NCBI GenBank assembly: GCA_964628195.1 | Contig: CAZVPF010000008.1 | Location: 1 to 64,000 of the forward strand | DNA: 64,000 bases | Direction: 5' to 3' | From: CAZVPF01 sp964628195 | GTDB taxonomy: Bacteria; Planctomycetota; Phycisphaerae; Sedimentisphaerales; Anaerohalosphaeraceae | Shown here: one piece after another, positions 1 through 8,393 of the stretch | How the letters are laid out: each line of letters begins with the position of its first letter | Position numbering within the stretch: position 1 is the first letter of the stretch | Made by a program: the position numbers and the translations under genes | The notes under the pieces: model-generated | The model's database searches: none | Told to the model about the DNA's origin: nothing | What the model saw: the letters and a program-made list of their open reading frames with translations, nothing else

Positions 1-56
<56 letters not shown>

Positions 57-86
57 ATCCAGTTTAAACAATTATTTATACCATAC

Positions 87-500
87 TTATTTGATCTTGT
101 CCAGAATATTTTCAAGAATTTTTTCGGCTTTTCCTTTTTCGTACTCGAAGCTTGGCCAGCCTTTCAATTTTCCGTCGCCCTCTGACCTCGGGATAATATG
201 AAAGTGCAGATGTTCGACGACCTGGCCGGCAGCTTTTCCGTTGTTGCAAAGCACGTTATAAGCCTCGGCGTGTACCGCGGCCTGGACGGCGGCGGCGATC
301 TTCGGCAGAACGGCACCTACGGCGGCGATTGTCTCGGACTTTGCCGAAGCAACCGAAGTGACGTGCTGTTTGGGTATTACAAGCGTGTGGCCGTCACTTA
401 TAGGGCCGATATCGAGAAACGAAAGGACCGACTCGTCCTCATAAACCTTGTAGCAAGGTATGTCGCCCGAAACTATTTTGCAAAAAATACAATCCGTCAT
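87..500 (-). CDS. HIT-family (histidine triad) nucleotide-binding hydrolase
   Basis: This 137-residue protein is a Hint/HinT-type histidine triad protein. Such proteins hydrolyse nucleoside phosphoramidates and related adenylated compounds in the cytosol. The triad H-L-H-F-H sits at residues 97-101, inside the typical EHLHFHIIP context, and Cys4/Cys7 (C-I-F-C) are the usual N-terminal metal-binding cysteines. The start at 500 was chosen because MTDCIFCKI is the normal family N-terminus and CAGGA lies about 10 nt upstream; a start at 551 would add 17 unrelated residues and run into the rplQ terminator. It is separated from the ribosomal block by that terminator, so it probably has its own transcript. 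Exact substrate is unknown. Confidence 0.92.
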   Translation of the reverse strand: MTDCIFCKIVSGDIPCYKVYEDESVLSFLDIGPISDGHTLVIPKQHVTSVASAKSETIAAVGAVLPKIAAAVQAAVHAEAYNVLCNNGKAAGQVVEHLHFHIIPRSEGDGKLKGWPSFEYEKGKAEKILENILDKIK

Positions 501-528
501 TTCATCTGCGTTCCTGGAAACAATACAT

Positions 529-560
529 AAAAAAACCCCGGCAGTTTTCAAAAGCCGGGG
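529..560 (-). terminator. Rho-independent terminator after rplQ
   Basis: On the minus strand a perfect 7-bp stem CCCCGGC/GCCGGGG (560-554 with 542-536) encloses an 11-nt loop and is followed directly by seven T. It closes the large ribosomal transcription unit 18 bp past the rplQ stop and insulates the HIT gene. Confidence 0.93.
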
Positions 561-577
561 TCATATTTCAATAAAAA

Positions 578-1195
578 CTACTCGCTTTTTTTCTGGTCCT
601 TGCTTTCAGCCTGCTGGTCGCTTTCGGCATCGGGCTGGGCCTGTGCCTGCGACTCAACAGATTCCTCCGGCTTTGCCTGTTCAGCGTCGACCGTCTCTTC
701 CGGCTGTTCAGCTTCGAGAGCTTCCTGGGCCGCCTGTTTGGGCTTTTCTTCGGCTGGCGAAGTTTTCTGTTTGGCCTTTGTCTTCTTTGCCATTTCCTTT
801 TCGACAAGCTGCAGCAGGCACAGCGAACCCTGGTCACCAAGCCTGCGTTTCGCAAGCTTGATTATTCGGGTATAGCCGCCCGGCCTGTCAATGTAACGGG
901 GGCCGAGCTCGCTGAACAGCTTGCCGATAACGGTGCCCTGTCTCTCGGCGCCGTTGTCTGTTTCGCTGTAAATCGCGCGGTCTCCGAGGAGCGATATCGC
1001 CCTTCTGCGTGATGCGAGGTCTCCCTTTTTGGCAAGCGTTATAAGCTTTTCGGCAAAGGGCTTGACTTCCTTTGCCTTGGGCAAGGTCGTCGAAATTGTT
1101 TCGTGCTCAAAAAGCGAGCATACAATGTTGCGGCGCATTGCCACCCTGTGCTCACTTGTACGACTTAATTTACGTCCAGCTACTCGATGACGCAT
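578..1195 (-). CDS. rplQ: 50S ribosomal protein L17 with long acidic C-terminal tail
   Basis: L17 binds 23S rRNA near the exit-tunnel side of the large subunit. Residues 1-135 are the normal L17 fold, with the conserved N-terminus MRHRVAGRKL and the GGYTRIIKL segment at 107-115. Residues 136-205 are an added low-complexity tail made almost only of Glu, Gln, Ala, Lys and Ser, with no predicted fold, so the protein is about 70 residues longer than the common 120-135. It is the last gene of the S10-spc-alpha block, 15 bp after rpoA, and ends at a strong terminator. The tail is in frame and lacks any sign of a frameshift, so I treat it as real. Confidence 0.97.
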   Translation of the reverse strand: MRHRVAGRKLSRTSEHRVAMRRNIVCSLFEHETISTTLPKAKEVKPFAEKLITLAKKGDLASRRRAISLLGDRAIYSETDNGAERQGTVIGKLFSELGPRYIDRPGGYTRIIKLAKRRLGDQGSLCLLQLVEKEMAKKTKAKQKTSPAEEKPKQAAQEALEAEQPEETVDAEQAKPEESVESQAQAQPDAESDQQAESKDQKKSE

Positions 1196-1210
1196 TATAT
1201 ATTTCCTTCA

Positions 1211-2215
1211 CTATTTGACATCTGTCATACCGAGAGAAAGCCCCATATCGGCAAGCTTCCTCATGATCTCTCTCAAGCTGGTCTTGCCGAACGAGCGTAT
1301 CTTCAAAAGATCGGCCTCGGTCATGGACACCAACTCACCAACTGTTTCAACATTTATCGACTCAAGGCAGTTACGTGACCTTACGGTAAGGTCAAGAGCC
1401 TCGATAGGTGTTTCAAGCTTTTCTGCAAGCTCTTCGTCGTGTTCGACTTTTTCTTCTTCTTCTGCAAGGACCTGCTCGGGCTCGACAGTCTCTTCGCCGA
1501 TTTCGGAATACTGCACGAAGGGATTAATATACTTGCGCAGTATCTTGGAAGCCTCGACAAGCGCCATATCAGGCGAAGTTGTCCCGTCCGTCCATATCTC
1601 AAGAATAAGACGGTCGTAGTTGGTCAACTGGCCGACACGGGTGTCCTCAGTTTTATACCTTACTCGAACGACAGGAGAATAGATCGCATCGATCTCGATC
1701 ATCCCGATCTCCTGGTCGAAACGCTCGGCTTCGGTAACCCTGTCCGAGGCAGGTGAATAACCGCGGCCGGTCTCAACATCGAATTCCATATTGAAATCAA
1801 TGTCCTCTGTCAAGGTCGCTATAACAAGGTCCTTGTTTACGACCTCCACCGAAGGATCCGTCTCGATCATTCCGGCGGTAATCTGGCCGGCTTTATTCGC
1901 CGAAAGCGTCATAGTCCGCGGATCCATAACATCCTTGCGTACAATCAGCTTCTTAACATTCAAAATAATCTCGGTGACGTCTTCCAACACACCCTTGATC
2001 GAGCTGAACTCATGGTCAACACCCGAGACCTTAATGGTCGTTACCGCGCTGCCCTCAAGCGAAGACAGCAAAACCCTTCGCAGGCTGTTTCCGATAGTCG
2101 TACCGAAGCCTCTTTCGAAAGGTTCGATGTAAAACCTGCCGTACTGCTCGTTTGAGACGTCCTTGTCTTTTTCAACCCTTGTGGGTAACTCAAGCCCTCT
2201 CCAGGTTATTCTCAT
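1211..2215 (-). CDS. rpoA: DNA-directed RNA polymerase subunit alpha
   Basis: The alpha dimer is the scaffold for assembly of RNA polymerase. Residues 1-235 are the assembly domain, containing the conserved GFGTTIGNSLRRVLLSS stretch at 36-52. A Glu-rich linker (about 240-268) leads into the C-terminal domain at 271-334, whose VRSRNCLES motif (278-286) holds the residues that touch UP-element DNA and activators. The length of 334 is slightly above the 310-330 norm because of the acidic linker. Order rpsK-rpoA-rplQ is usual, but rpsD, which commonly sits just upstream, is absent. Confidence 0.98.
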   Translation of the reverse strand: MRITWRGLELPTRVEKDKDVSNEQYGRFYIEPFERGFGTTIGNSLRRVLLSSLEGSAVTTIKVSGVDHEFSSIKGVLEDVTEIILNVKKLIVRKDVMDPRTMTLSANKAGQITAGMIETDPSVEVVNKDLVIATLTEDIDFNMEFDVETGRGYSPASDRVTEAERFDQEIGMIEIDAIYSPVVRVRYKTEDTRVGQLTNYDRLILEIWTDGTTSPDMALVEASKILRKYINPFVQYSEIGEETVEPEQVLAEEEEKVEHDEELAEKLETPIEALDLTVRSRNCLESINVETVGELVSMTEADLLKIRSFGKTSLREIMRKLADMGLSLGMTDVK

Positions 2216-2252
2216 TAATGGCCTCCTTTACTCTGGCTGGATGTTCTCAGCC

Positions 2253-2276
2253 CCGGACCATGGCCAACAGGTCCGG
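2253..2276 (-). repeat. Inverted repeat in rpsK-rpoA gap
   Basis: CCGGACC and GGTCCGG form a perfect 7-bp stem around a 10-nt loop. It lies in the unusually long (105 bp) gap between rpsK and rpoA, where rpsD would normally be. No T-run follows on the minus strand, so it is more likely an RNA-processing or regulatory hairpin than a terminator. Confidence 0.6.
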
Positions 2277-2320
2277 CAGCTATCTGCTATCCGCCGTTAT
2301 GTTAATATCTTCTGTCTTAG

Positions 2321-2701
2321 TTATACACGTCTGCGTTTTTTGGGCCTGCAGCCATTGTGAGGAATCGGGGTTATATCCTCTATCGAGGAAATCCTCAGTC
2401 CCGCCTGCTGAAGTGCGGAAATCGCCGATTCCCTTCCGCTGCCCGGACCTTTTACCTTTATCTCAACTTCCTTAACGCCGTATCTCATAGCAGTTTTTGC
2501 GCACTGCTCTGCGGCCCTTTGAGCGGCAAATGGGGTGCTTTTTCTGGAGCCCTTGAAACCAACAGTTCCGCCGGATCCCCTGCATAAGGCGTTGCCCTCG
2601 GTGTCCGTAATCGTAACGAGGGTGTTGTTGAATGTCGCCTTTATGCAAACAACGGCTTTAACTACGTTTCTTTTTATTCTCTTTTTTGTGCTTTTCGCCA
2701 T
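2321..2701 (-). CDS. rpsK: 30S ribosomal protein S11
   Basis: S11 sits on the platform of the small subunit and helps shape the mRNA path at the E site. The 126-residue protein shows the full family pattern: a basic N-terminus, the ATFNNTLVTITD strand at 23-34, and the C-terminal ITPIPHNGCRPKKRRRV segment that contacts 16S rRNA. Length is standard. It lies between rpsM (54 bp upstream) and rpoA (105 bp downstream), the expected alpha-operon position except for the missing rpsD. Confidence 0.98.
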   Translation of the reverse strand: MAKSTKKRIKRNVVKAVVCIKATFNNTLVTITDTEGNALCRGSGGTVGFKGSRKSTPFAAQRAAEQCAKTAMRYGVKEVEIKVKGPGSGRESAISALQQAGLRISSIEDITPIPHNGCRPKKRRRV

Positions 2702-2755
2702 TTTTATTCCCGAGTAAACTCGTTTCCAACAACGGGAAATATCCCGTCAATACTA

Positions 2756-3139
2756 TTAACGCATTGCCTTTACGCCCTTCTTGCCGGCAACTGTCTTCTT
2801 CTTGCCCTTTCTTGTTCGTGCGTTGCACTGGGTCTGCTGACCCCTGCAGGGCAGACCCTTTATGTGCCTGACGCCCCTGTAGCAGCGGATGTCTTTAAGC
2901 CTTCCTATGTTTTGCGAAACCTGCCTGCGAAGACCACCTTCTACGATATACTCCCTGTCGATCATCTGGGCTATCTTGGTTACCTCGTCTTCGGTCAGGT
3001 CGCCGGCTTTACGCGAACGTTCAACACCGATCTGATCGATTATTTTCTGCGCCCTGAACCTGCCAACACCATGAATATAGGTCAAGGCAATCCAGATGGG
3101 CTTATTATTCGGTACATCTACACCAACGATACGCGGCAT
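2756..3139 (-). CDS. rpsM: 30S ribosomal protein S13
   Basis: S13 lies in the head of the small subunit and makes bridges to the large subunit. The 127-residue protein opens MPRIVGVDVPNNKPIWIALT, has the helix-hairpin-helix region, and contains the signature RHIKGLPCRGQQTQCNART at roughly 93-111. The tail ends KKGVKAMR. It follows rpmJ directly (27 bp), the standard spc-alpha junction. Confidence 0.98.
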   Translation of the reverse strand: MPRIVGVDVPNNKPIWIALTYIHGVGRFRAQKIIDQIGVERSRKAGDLTEDEVTKIAQMIDREYIVEGGLRRQVSQNIGRLKDIRCYRGVRHIKGLPCRGQQTQCNARTRKGKKKTVAGKKGVKAMR

Positions 3140-3166
3140 AATAACTCCTTATCAAAAAAAACCAAA

Positions 3167-3283
3167 CTATCCCTGTCTCTGCTTGTGCCTCGGATCAGCC
3201 GAACAGATAACACGGACCACGCCTTTACGGCGTATAACCTTGCAATTTTCACAAATTCTTTTTACCGAACTTCTGACTTTCAT
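3167..3283 (-). CDS. rpmJ: 50S ribosomal protein L36, zinc-binding form
   Basis: A 38-residue reading frame starting MKVRSSVKRICENCKVIRR was translated by hand. L36 is the smallest large-subunit protein and folds around one zinc ion. The zinc ligands are visible as C11-x2-C14 and C27 with H33, so this is the C+ form. AGAGGTG upstream of the ATG gives a good ribosome binding site. It lies between infA and rpsM, the canonical location. The gene is shorter than most gene-calling cut-offs. Confidence 0.96.
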   Translation of the reverse strand: MKVRSSVKRICENCKVIRRKGVVRVICSADPRHKQRQG

Positions 3284-3304
3284 AATTTCACCTCTGCGTA
3301 AGGT

Positions 3305-3520
3305 CTAATTTCTAAGTACGATCCTGCCGCGGTTAAGGTCGTAAGGACTCATCTCCACGGTCACCTTATCGCCCGGCAATATCCTTATAAAATGCATCCG
3401 CATCTTGCCCGAAACATGGGCAAGCACCTCGTGGCCGTTCTCAAGCTTAACCTTGAAAACCGCGTTGGGCAATGCGTCAACCACTTCAGCTTCGAGCCGG
3501 ATCGCGTCTTTTTTAGCCAT
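3305..3520 (-). CDS. infA: Translation initiation factor IF-1
   Basis: IF-1 blocks the A site of the 30S subunit during initiation and helps IF-2 and IF-3. The 71-residue protein is a single S1-type OB fold, with the signature HVSGKMRMHFIRILPGDKV at about 34-52 and the C-terminal NRGRIVLRN. It starts MAKKDAIRLEAEV as in most bacteria. It sits between map and rpmJ, the classical position at the end of the spc operon. Confidence 0.98.
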   Translation of the reverse strand: MAKKDAIRLEAEVVDALPNAVFKVKLENGHEVLAHVSGKMRMHFIRILPGDKVTVEMSPYDLNRGRIVLRN

Positions 3521-3574
3521 AAATCCTTTTTGCTCTTAAGTTTGTATCTTCTATTCTATATATTATAAATCTTT

Positions 3575-4354
3575 TCAGTTATTTGTCAAAACTTCGCAAC
3601 CGTCTTTGACCACCACTATAGTGTGTTCAAAATGGGCCGAAGGCTTCTTATCAGCCGTAACTACCGTCCAGCCGTCTTTCAAAACCCTGGAACGTGCGGT
3701 CCCGGCGTTAACCATCGGCTCTACCGCGAGCACCATTCCCTCACGCAGCAGGATATCGTTACGCTTAAGCTCCCTGCTGACAAAGTTCGGCACCTTGGGG
3801 TCCTCGTGCATTTCCCGTCCGATCCCGTGGCCGACATACTCGGTTACAACGCTGAACCCGGCGTTCTTAGCAGCGGCTTCCATGCGTGCGGCGATTTTGC
3901 TCCAGTAAACGCCCGGTGACATCATTTCTACGGCGATATCCAGAAGCTCTTTTGTAACATCGATCAGCCTCTGTTTTACTGGGCTTATCCTGCCAACCGG
4001 TATCGTCACCGCTGCGTCACCGCAGTAACCGTTTAGCTTTATGCCGAAATCAACGCTTAAAATATCACCGTCTTTCAGTACCACCTTATCAGATGGTATG
4101 CCGTGAACGATCTGCTCATTAAGCGAAGAACATATCGCGCCGGGAAAGGGCCGCTTCGCGTAAGGGCTCTCAACGCCCTTAAAAAGTGCCGTTGCACCGT
4201 GTTGGGCTGTTATCTCAAGCGCAACCAGGTCAAGCTGGGCCGTCGTAACACCCTCGGTTGCTGTCTCTTTAAGTTTTGAAAGAACTTTGCCAACTACTGC
4301 CCCGGCTTCTTTCATCAACAAAATTTCGCGCGGGCTTCGCAGTGTAATTGCCAT
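3575..4354 (-). CDS. map: Methionine aminopeptidase, type I
   Basis: This cytosolic metalloenzyme removes the initiator Met from nascent proteins when the second residue is small. The 259-residue protein has the pita-bread fold ligands D102, D113, H176, E212 and E243, and the substrate-contacting H84 in HGIPSDK; the GHGIGREMHEDP segment covers 175-185. No N-terminal zinc-finger or SH3 extension is present, so it is the short bacterial class. Its ATG abuts the adk stop with no gap, indicating translational coupling with adk. Confidence 0.97.
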   Translation of the reverse strand: MAITLRSPREILLMKEAGAVVGKVLSKLKETATEGVTTAQLDLVALEITAQHGATALFKGVESPYAKRPFPGAICSSLNEQIVHGIPSDKVVLKDGDILSVDFGIKLNGYCGDAAVTIPVGRISPVKQRLIDVTKELLDIAVEMMSPGVYWSKIAARMEAAAKNAGFSVVTEYVGHGIGREMHEDPKVPNFVSRELKRNDILLREGMVLAVEPMVNAGTARSRVLKDGWTVVTADKKPSAHFEHTIVVVKDGCEVLTNN

Positions 4355-5005
4355 TTACTTATCCACTTTATCAAGCTCGTCGAAGATCGACGATGTAACC
4401 TTTTCAATATCCTGGTCCGCACGAACGTCAATTATATTCTTGCCGGTGTTCCTATAGTAACCAAGCACAGGCTCGGTCTGGTCATGATAGGTCTTCAGCC
4501 TGTTTTTGACCACTTCCGGCTTGTCATCTTCACGCTGGATCAACTCTTCGCCGGTTTCGTCACACTTATTATCTTGTTTGGGAGGATTATATTTTATATG
4601 ATAAACCCTGCCGCTTTTCGGGGCTATCCGCCGACCGGTCAGCCTTTCGATTATCACCTCGTCGTCAACTTCGAGGTTTACTATCGCGTCCACCTTCTCG
4701 CCGGCTGCGTCAAGTGCCTTGTCAAGTGCCTCGGCCTGGACGACCGTCCGCGGAAAACCGTCAAGTATATAACCCTTTTCGGCGCTCTTTATCGCCTTGA
4801 TCATCATCTCAATGATTAAATCGTCCGGAACCAGCGCCCCGCTGTCCATGTAAGACTGGGCCTTTTTGCCCAGTTCACTGCCCGCCGCTCTTTCGCCGCG
4901 AAGGATATCCCCGCTTGAAAGATGCCTGATATCGTACCTCTGTACAATATTCTCACATTGCGTGCCCTTGCCCGCTCCGGGCGGTCCCAGCAGTATAACT
5001 CTCAT
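4355..5005 (-). CDS. adk: Adenylate kinase
   Basis: Adenylate kinase interconverts 2 ADP with ATP and AMP. The P-loop GPPGAGKGT lies at residues 7-15, the AMP-binding DGFPRT motif near 82-87, and a long LID domain (about 125-160) follows. The LID lacks the four-Cys zinc site found in many Gram-positive enzymes; only one Cys is seen there. Length 216 is standard for the long form. The gene overlaps the secY stop by 4 bases (ATGA) and is followed without gap by map, so secY-adk-map are coupled. Confidence 0.97.
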   Translation of the reverse strand: MRVILLGPPGAGKGTQCENIVQRYDIRHLSSGDILRGERAAGSELGKKAQSYMDSGALVPDDLIIEMMIKAIKSAEKGYILDGFPRTVVQAEALDKALDAAGEKVDAIVNLEVDDEVIIERLTGRRIAPKSGRVYHIKYNPPKQDNKCDETGEELIQREDDKPEVVKNRLKTYHDQTEPVLGYYRNTGKNIIDVRADQDIEKVTSSIFDELDKVDK

Positions 5006-6381
5006 CGGAACGCTCCTTTAATTCTTCCTGAATCGGTGAAACCTTCATAGTTACGCATTATAAGGTTAGCTTCAATCCTTTGAACAAGGTCAAGCGATAC
5101 GCTGACAACAATAAGCAGTCCCGTGCCGCCGAGGTAATTGGTAATGCTCGGGTCCACGCCCAGTGCCTGCGAAACAACACTCGGAATGACCGCGATAAAC
5201 GCCAGAAAAGCGGCGCCGTAATAAGTAATCCTCGTCATAACCGTCTCAAGATATTCAGCGGTCCTGTGGCCGGGACGAAGTCCGGGAATAAAACTGCCCG
5301 AATCCCTGAGCCTCTTTGCCATATCCTTTGGCTGGAACTGAACCGTGGTCCAGAAGTAGGCAAAAAGGAATATCATAATGATATAAACCAAATTATAAGT
5401 GAAAGCCGACGGCATAAACGCACCATAGAGGGAACCGAAAATATTGCCCCACAGCTCCGAACTTCCGACAGCCTGAACATTCAGTATCTGCCTGAATATT
5501 ACCGGCGGGAACATCATAAGACTCGATGCAAAGATAATCGGCATAACACCGCCATGATTGACACGCAGAGGAAGATAATGCCTCTGCCCGCCGTACATCC
5601 TGCGGCCTCGCATCAGCTTGGCCTGCTGGATAGGTATGCGTCTCTGGCCCTGTGTAATCAGTATCGCACCAGCAACAACAAAAACAAATGCCACTACAAG
5701 GAACAGTATAATATGGGGGCCGTAACTTCCCGCAGGTGCGTCGACCCGGAAATCGGCGTTTGCGACGACCCTCTGGATCGCGCCCGGCATCCTTGAAACA
5801 ATACCGGCCATAATCAAAAGACTTATTCCATTGCCTATGCCGTACTCATCGATCTGTTCGCCGAGCCACATTAAAAACAGCGTGCCAGCGGTCATGCCCA
5901 CGACGCCCATTATCATCGCCTGGGTCTGCATACCCGGATAGATCGGGTTATCAGAAGCAGAAACAAGCATCTTCATAAACATCAGCGACTGCAATATGCA
6001 CAAGGGCACCGTAAGGTACCGCGTATATTCCTGTATTTTCTTATACCCCGACTGCCCCTCCTGCCGAAGTTTCCGCAAAGCGGGCATCACCTCCCCGAGC
6101 AGCATCAATATGATGCTCGCCGAAATGTAAGGCATAATACCCAGCCCGAAAAGCGAACTTCTGCTGAGCGTACCGCCGCTGAACATCTGGAGATAATCGG
6201 TCACCCTGCCCAGCGGAGATCCCTCGGACCTCTGCTCCGCGGCCTCGATAATGGCTGCCTGGTTAAAACCCGGCACGGGTATATGGAAACCTATACGGTA
6301 GATGCACAACAGAGCAACCGTAAAGAGAATCTTCGTCCGCAGGTCCGGCACCTTAAATATATTTATAATGCGTCCTATCAT
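5002..6381 (-). CDS. secY: Preprotein translocase channel subunit SecY
   Basis: SecY forms the protein-conducting channel of the inner membrane with SecE (encoded at 30738-31121) and SecG. The 459-residue protein has ten hydrophobic segments, the plug-region entrance PVPGFNQAAI near residue 36, and the conserved cytoplasmic loop GQRRIPIQQAKLMRGRRMYGG at about 246-266 (basic ribosome-docking loop). The position between rplO and adk is canonical. Confidence 0.97.
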   Translation of the reverse strand: MIGRIINIFKVPDLRTKILFTVALLCIYRIGFHIPVPGFNQAAIIEAAEQRSEGSPLGRVTDYLQMFSGGTLSRSSLFGLGIMPYISASIILMLLGEVMPALRKLRQEGQSGYKKIQEYTRYLTVPLCILQSLMFMKMLVSASDNPIYPGMQTQAMIMGVVGMTAGTLFLMWLGEQIDEYGIGNGISLLIMAGIVSRMPGAIQRVVANADFRVDAPAGSYGPHIILFLVVAFVFVVAGAILITQGQRRIPIQQAKLMRGRRMYGGQRHYLPLRVNHGGVMPIIFASSLMMFPPVIFRQILNVQAVGSSELWGNIFGSLYGAFMPSAFTYNLVYIIMIFLFAYFWTTVQFQPKDMAKRLRDSGSFIPGLRPGHRTAEYLETVMTRITYYGAAFLAFIAVIPSVVSQALGVDPSITNYLGGTGLLIVVSVSLDLVQRIEANLIMRNYEGFTDSGRIKGAFR

Positions 6382-6396
6382 TTATCCGTTCCCGTA

Positions 6397-6846
6397 TTAA
6401 GCGACAACCTTTGCACTGCCTCCGCAGCTTGAAATCTTTTGCTCGGCGCTTTTGCTGAATTTATGGGCAGCAACGCTCAATTTTTTTGTCAGTTCGCCGT
6501 CACCGAGAATCTTTACCCTGCTTTTGTTGTTATCGACCAGTCCGCACGCCGCAAGGTCTTTTACCTCGACGTTTGCACCATCGGCGAAAACCCTTTCAAG
6601 CTGAGAAACGTTAACTATCTCATAAGTATTGGCGAAATTGACATTATTGAAACCGCGCTTGGGGATACGCCTGAAAAGCGGCATCTGGCCGCCTTCGAAA
6701 ATCTTGGACATATCCGCACCGGCACGGCTGGCCTGGCCTTTATGACCGCGCCCGGATGTCTTGCCGTATCCGCTGCCGTTGCCCCTGCCGATTCTTTTTC
6801 TTTTTTTGTATCTGCCGGCCAAAGCCGTAATTTCATTGCTAAGCAT
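6397..6846 (-). CDS. rplO: 50S ribosomal protein L15
   Basis: L15 is an early assembly protein of the large subunit. The 149-residue protein shows the Gly/Arg-rich N-terminal arm (KKRKRIGRGNGSGYGKTSGR region, residues 14-33) that threads into 23S rRNA, and the globular C-terminal domain ending in FSKSAEQKISSCGG. It lies only 23 bp after rpsE, so rpmD (L30), normally found between these two genes, is not here. Confidence 0.97.
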   Translation of the reverse strand: MLSNEITALAGRYKKRKRIGRGNGSGYGKTSGRGHKGQASRAGADMSKIFEGGQMPLFRRIPKRGFNNVNFANTYEIVNVSQLERVFADGANVEVKDLAACGLVDNNKSRVKILGDGELTKKLSVAAHKFSKSAEQKISSCGGSAKVVA

Positions 6847-6869
6847 TTTTGCTTCCCACCTAACTGAAA

Positions 6870-7376
6870 TTAAACCTCCACACTTACTCCGCGGAGAGAT
6901 TCAACTTTTTCTTTGTCACGAAGTTTCAACAAACCGTCCAGTGTCGCCTTTACGACATTTTTCGCACCCGTACTGCCGTGTATCTTGGTAAGAACATTGC
7001 GAACGCCTGCATATTCAAGAACGGCACGACTGCTGCTGCCGGCGATAACGCCCGTACCGGGACCTGCCGGAACCATAATAACACGCGTAGCGCCGAACCT
7101 GCCGATAACCTTATGAGGCAGCGTTCCGTCAACGAGCGGTACATCGTAGAGGGTCTTCTTTGCATCTTTTACGGCCTTTTCAACGGCCTTGGGCACTTCG
7201 TTGGCCTTGCCGTAACCCACGCCTACAGTGCCTTCGTGGTCGCCAACGACAACCAGCGCCGCAAAACTGAAATTACGACCGCCTTTAACAACCTTCGAAC
7301 AACGATACACCTTAACAAGCGTATCTTCGAGCGGCTGCTCGCCTTGCTGAATTGGTAATCTGCTGTCTTCGGCCAA
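6870..7376 (-). CDS. rpsE: 30S ribosomal protein S5
   Basis: S5 borders the mRNA entry tunnel and influences decoding accuracy. The 168-residue protein has the double-stranded-RNA-binding-like N domain (KVVKGGRNFSFAALVVVGD at about 28-46, the classical signature), the GVGYGKANEVPKAV segment, and the C-terminal domain with PAGPGTGVIAG. It is followed by rplO and preceded by rplR, as expected, with rpmD absent. Confidence 0.97.
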   Translation of the reverse strand: MAEDSRLPIQQGEQPLEDTLVKVYRCSKVVKGGRNFSFAALVVVGDHEGTVGVGYGKANEVPKAVEKAVKDAKKTLYDVPLVDGTLPHKVIGRFGATRVIMVPAGPGTGVIAGSSSRAVLEYAGVRNVLTKIHGSTGAKNVVKATLDGLLKLRDKEKVESLRGVSVEV

Positions 7377-7414
7377 TTTATTCTCCGAAAAATAAAACGT
7401 TAAACTCTAATAAA

Positions 7415-7780
7415 TTAAAACGCCAGGCCCGACTCTCTCGCCGAGTCTGCCAGGGCCTTGACCCTGCCGTGATACTTATACGGTCCGCGGTCGAACTTGA
7501 CGCACTTGATACCCACGTTCTTGGCCTGCTTGGCTATCGCCTCACCAACCTTCCTGGCGGATTCGACATTGCCTCCTTTTTCGCATTCGTCAGCCAGTTT
7601 TTTGCTGACGGTGCTTGCAGAGGCGAGTGTTACTCCAGCCATGTCGTCAATAACCTGGGCGTAAATATGCTTGTTGGAACGGAAGACCGAAAGTCTCGGT
7701 CTCTCTGCTGTACCGAAAAGCTTGTTGCGTACCCTGTATTTCCTTCTCTGGACCGTTTTGTTCTGTAATTTCTTATTCAT
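7415..7780 (-). CDS. rplR: 50S ribosomal protein L18
   Basis: L18 binds 5S rRNA together with L5 and forms the central protuberance. The 121-residue protein begins with a basic stretch and shows RPRLSVFRSNKHIYAQVIDD at about 28-47 and the C-terminal FDRGPYKYHGRVKALADSARE signature. Length and position between rplF and rpsE are standard. Confidence 0.97.
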   Translation of the reverse strand: MNKKLQNKTVQRRKYRVRNKLFGTAERPRLSVFRSNKHIYAQVIDDMAGVTLASASTVSKKLADECEKGGNVESARKVGEAIAKQAKNVGIKCVKFDRGPYKYHGRVKALADSARESGLAF

Positions 7781-7820
7781 CTTTGCAACCTGACAAAAAT
7801 CAGACTTCTTAAACTAACCG

Positions 7821-8393
7821 TTAACCACCTGAAGAGAACGCCTTACCAACCTTGCGGATAACCCGCTCGTCGGCGTAACGTATTCCCTTACCCTTATAAG
7901 GCTCGGGGGGCCTGCTCTTGCGAACATTAGCCGCAAACTGGCCAAGTTCATGCTTGTCGATGCTCGACAAAGTGAACAGGGCCGGAACATCGTTTCCCCT
8001 TGTCGCGGGGGTCTGTATCTCGACCGAAACACTTTTGGGCATTTTAAACTCGACCGGGTGACAGTAACCAACGTTGAGGATAAGCTTGCCGCCCTGCTCC
8101 TTAACATTGTAACCTGTGCCGAAAACCTGCATCTTCCGGCTAAAGCCGGTACTGACGCCCACAACCATGTTATTGATAAGAGCCCGCATCGTACCATGAA
8201 GCGCCCGGTACTCCCTGAGCTCCGGTTTGGGGTTTTCAACATTCACCTGTTTTTCATCCACGCTCACTTTAACCCACGGGTGAATATCACGTTCAAGTGT
8301 ACCCTTGGGCCCTGTGACCTTGAGATGGCTGCCCTTAAGCTCAACTTTAACGCCCGCGGGCAGATCAATTGGTTTTTTTCCTATTCTGCTCAT
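7821..8393 (-). CDS. rplF: 50S ribosomal protein L6
   Basis: L6 lies at the base of the stalk near the factor-binding site. The protein is 190 residues long from MSRIGKKPIDLPAG; this start was chosen over one 15 bases upstream because it matches the universal N-terminus and forms a TGATG stop-start overlap with rpsH. Two alpha/beta repeats are visible, and the C-terminal signature PPEPYKGKGIRYADE ends the second. It is translationally coupled to rpsH. Confidence 0.97.
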   Translation of the reverse strand: MSRIGKKPIDLPAGVKVELKGSHLKVTGPKGTLERDIHPWVKVSVDEKQVNVENPKPELREYRALHGTMRALINNMVVGVSTGFSRKMQVFGTGYNVKEQGGKLILNVGYCHPVEFKMPKSVSVEIQTPATRGNDVPALFTLSSIDKHELGQFAANVRKSRPPEPYKGKGIRYADERVIRKVGKAFSSGG

